NCBI GenBank assembly: GCA_934667465.1
Contig: CAKUMG010000486.1
Span: forward strand, 1-5,412
Length of the DNA stretch: 5,412 bases
Direction: 5' to 3'
Source: an uncultured Actinoplanes sp.
Lineage (GTDB): Bacteria; Actinomycetota; Actinomycetes; Mycobacteriales; Micromonosporaceae
A model generated the notes under the pieces. The model saw nothing but the letters and a program-made list of their open reading frames with translations. It did no database searches and had not been told where the DNA came from. A program made the position numbers and the translations under genes. Numbering within the stretch: the stretch's first letter is position 1; every line of letters begins with the position of its first letter. This document shows, in pieces, positions 4,412 through 5,412 of the stretch.

Positions 4412-5412
4412 GGTCCTCGTCGTCGGCGGCGGCCCCGCCGGCATGGCCGCCGCGCAGGCCGCCCGCCGCCACGGCGCCCGCGTCACCCTGCTCGAGTCCG
4501 GCGACACCCTCGGCGGCCAGTACTGGCGCCACCAGGGCGCCGGCGACGACGCGAGCTGGCACCACGGCTGGAAGCGCTTCGCCGCCATGCGCGTGAAGCT
4601 CGAAGCCGACCCGGGCTGCGAGATCGTCCTCAACGCGCACGTCTGGTCGGTGGACCGCCGCGACGACGCCCCGCCGGTGGTGCACGTGCTGATCGGCGTG
4701 CCCGACGGCCAGGACCGCGAGCCGCGCAGCTTCGAGCCCGCGGCACTGGTGCTCGCCACCGGCGCGTACGAGCGGACTCTGCCGTTCGCGGGCTGGGACC
4801 TGCCGGGCGTCTACACCGCGGGCGCCGCGCAGGCCCTCGCCAAGGGGCAGCGGGTGGCCGTGGGCCGCCGGGTCGTGGTCGCCGGGGCGGGCCCGTTCCT
4901 GCTGCCCGTGGTCTCCAGCCTGCTGCGCATCGGCGCGGAGGTCGCCGCCGTGGTGGAGGCGGCCGGCCCCGCGCAGCTCGCCCTGGGCTGGGGCGCGAAG
5001 CCGTGGCGCCTCCTGAAAGCCCGCAAGAAGGCAGGCGAACTCGCCGGCTACGCCCGGGACCTGGCCACGCACCGCATCCCGTACCTGACGGGTTCGGCAG
5101 TCACCGCAGCCCACGGAACAAAGAGTGTCAAAACGGTCACCATTACACGGCTGACAACAGACTGGGCGCCGACAGCGACAAAACGGACGATCGAAGCCGA
5201 CGCCGTCTGCGTCAGCCACGGCTTCGTCCCGAGAACGGAGCTGGCCGTCGCGGCAGGCTGCGCGACGGGGAACGACGGCGCCGTCACCATCGACGACCGG
5301 CAACAGACGAGCGTCCCCGGCGTCTACACGGCTGGTGAGCTGACCGGCATCGGCGGCGTCGACCTGGCCCTGGCCGAGGGCGAGATCGCCGGGACCGCCG
5401 CCGCCGGGGGAG
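4404..5412 (+). CDS. HcnB/OoxA-like NAD(P)/FAD-binding oxidoreductase subunit, partial at right edge
   Basis: The frame stays open for 336 codons to the window edge. The product is a pyridine-nucleotide-disulfide-reductase-like flavoprotein with two dinucleotide folds. VVGGGPAGMAAAQAA (6-20) binds the first nucleotide, followed by LGGQYWRH. The family signature LATGAYERTLPFAGWDLPGV (116-135) leads into YTAGAAQALAKGQ. VVVAGAGPFLLPVV (157-170) is the second nucleotide fold. SHGFVPRTEL (271-280) and VPGVYTAGELTGIGGVDLALAEG (from 304) close the FAD domain. HcnB, opine oxidase A and D-hydroxyproline dehydrogenase alpha subunits usually continue for about 100-130 residues, with a cysteine cluster binding another iron-sulfur centre; that part is beyond the edge. 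The role is electron transfer or acceptor reduction in the three-subunit complex. It overlaps the [2Fe-2S] gene by eight bases. Codons at about 5098-5180 are unusually A-rich for this gene. Confidence 0.88.
   Translation, partial: MTEVLVVGGGPAGMAAAQAARRHGARVTLLESGDTLGGQYWRHQGAGDDASWHHGWKRFAAMRVKLEADPGCEIVLNAHVWSVDRRDDAPPVVHVLIGVPDGQDREPRSFEPAALVLATGAYERTLPFAGWDLPGVYTAGAAQALAKGQRVAVGRRVVVAGAGPFLLPVVSSLLRIGAEVAAVVEAAGPAQLALGWGAKPWRLLKARKKAGELAGYARDLATHRIPYLTGSAVTAAHGTKSVKTVTITRLTTDWAPTATKRTIEADAVCVSHGFVPRTELAVAAGCATGNDGAVTIDDRQQTSVPGVYTAGELTGIGGVDLALAEGEIAGTAAAGG

Overview
The window is high-GC, with G/C-dominated third codon positions, GTG and TTG starts, and long accidental antisense frames. 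This points to an actinobacterium; a Micromonosporaceae- or Streptomyces-like host is a guess, not a demonstration. The first ~240 bases are clearly less GC-rich and look like a scar. They hold a 5'-truncated remnant on the minus strand that reads like the start of the DNA polymerase III alpha (DnaE) catalytic region, followed by a 20-bp tandem duplication.

From about 219 to 1712 (plus strand) there is a small membrane protein gene and then an Eis-like GNAT acetyltransferase gene (440-1712). The acetyltransferase is broken by three tandem copies of an 8-bp unit at 753-779. Reducing the array to one copy restores both the reading frame and the acetyl-CoA-binding motif exactly, so this is either a fresh pseudogene or an on/off switch by repeat slippage. 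A class V PLP-dependent enzyme of the isopenicillin-N-epimerase-like group (1709-2890, minus) faces it, and the two stop codons overlap.

The 106-bp gap 2891-2996 is a divergent control region with an AT-rich near-palindrome, an 11-bp-spaced repeat, and an extended -10 element. That element suggests a leaderless transcript beginning at the GTG of the next gene.

From 2997 to the right edge (plus strand) lies a tightly overlapping three-gene operon: a DAO-family FAD oxidoreductase, a small [2Fe-2S] protein, and a two-dinucleotide-fold flavoprotein cut off by the window end. Together they look like a heterotrimeric dye-linked amine/imino-acid dehydrogenase of the HcnABC / D-hydroxyproline dehydrogenase / opine oxidase type. 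In an actinobacterium I favour catabolism of a D-amino or imino acid such as D-hydroxyproline over cyanide production, but the deciding neighbours lie outside the window.

I found no RNA genes, CRISPR array, intact mobile element or replication origin. The most notable item is the octamer-repeat frameshift in the acetyltransferase. I did not find convincing evidence for a wholly new system.
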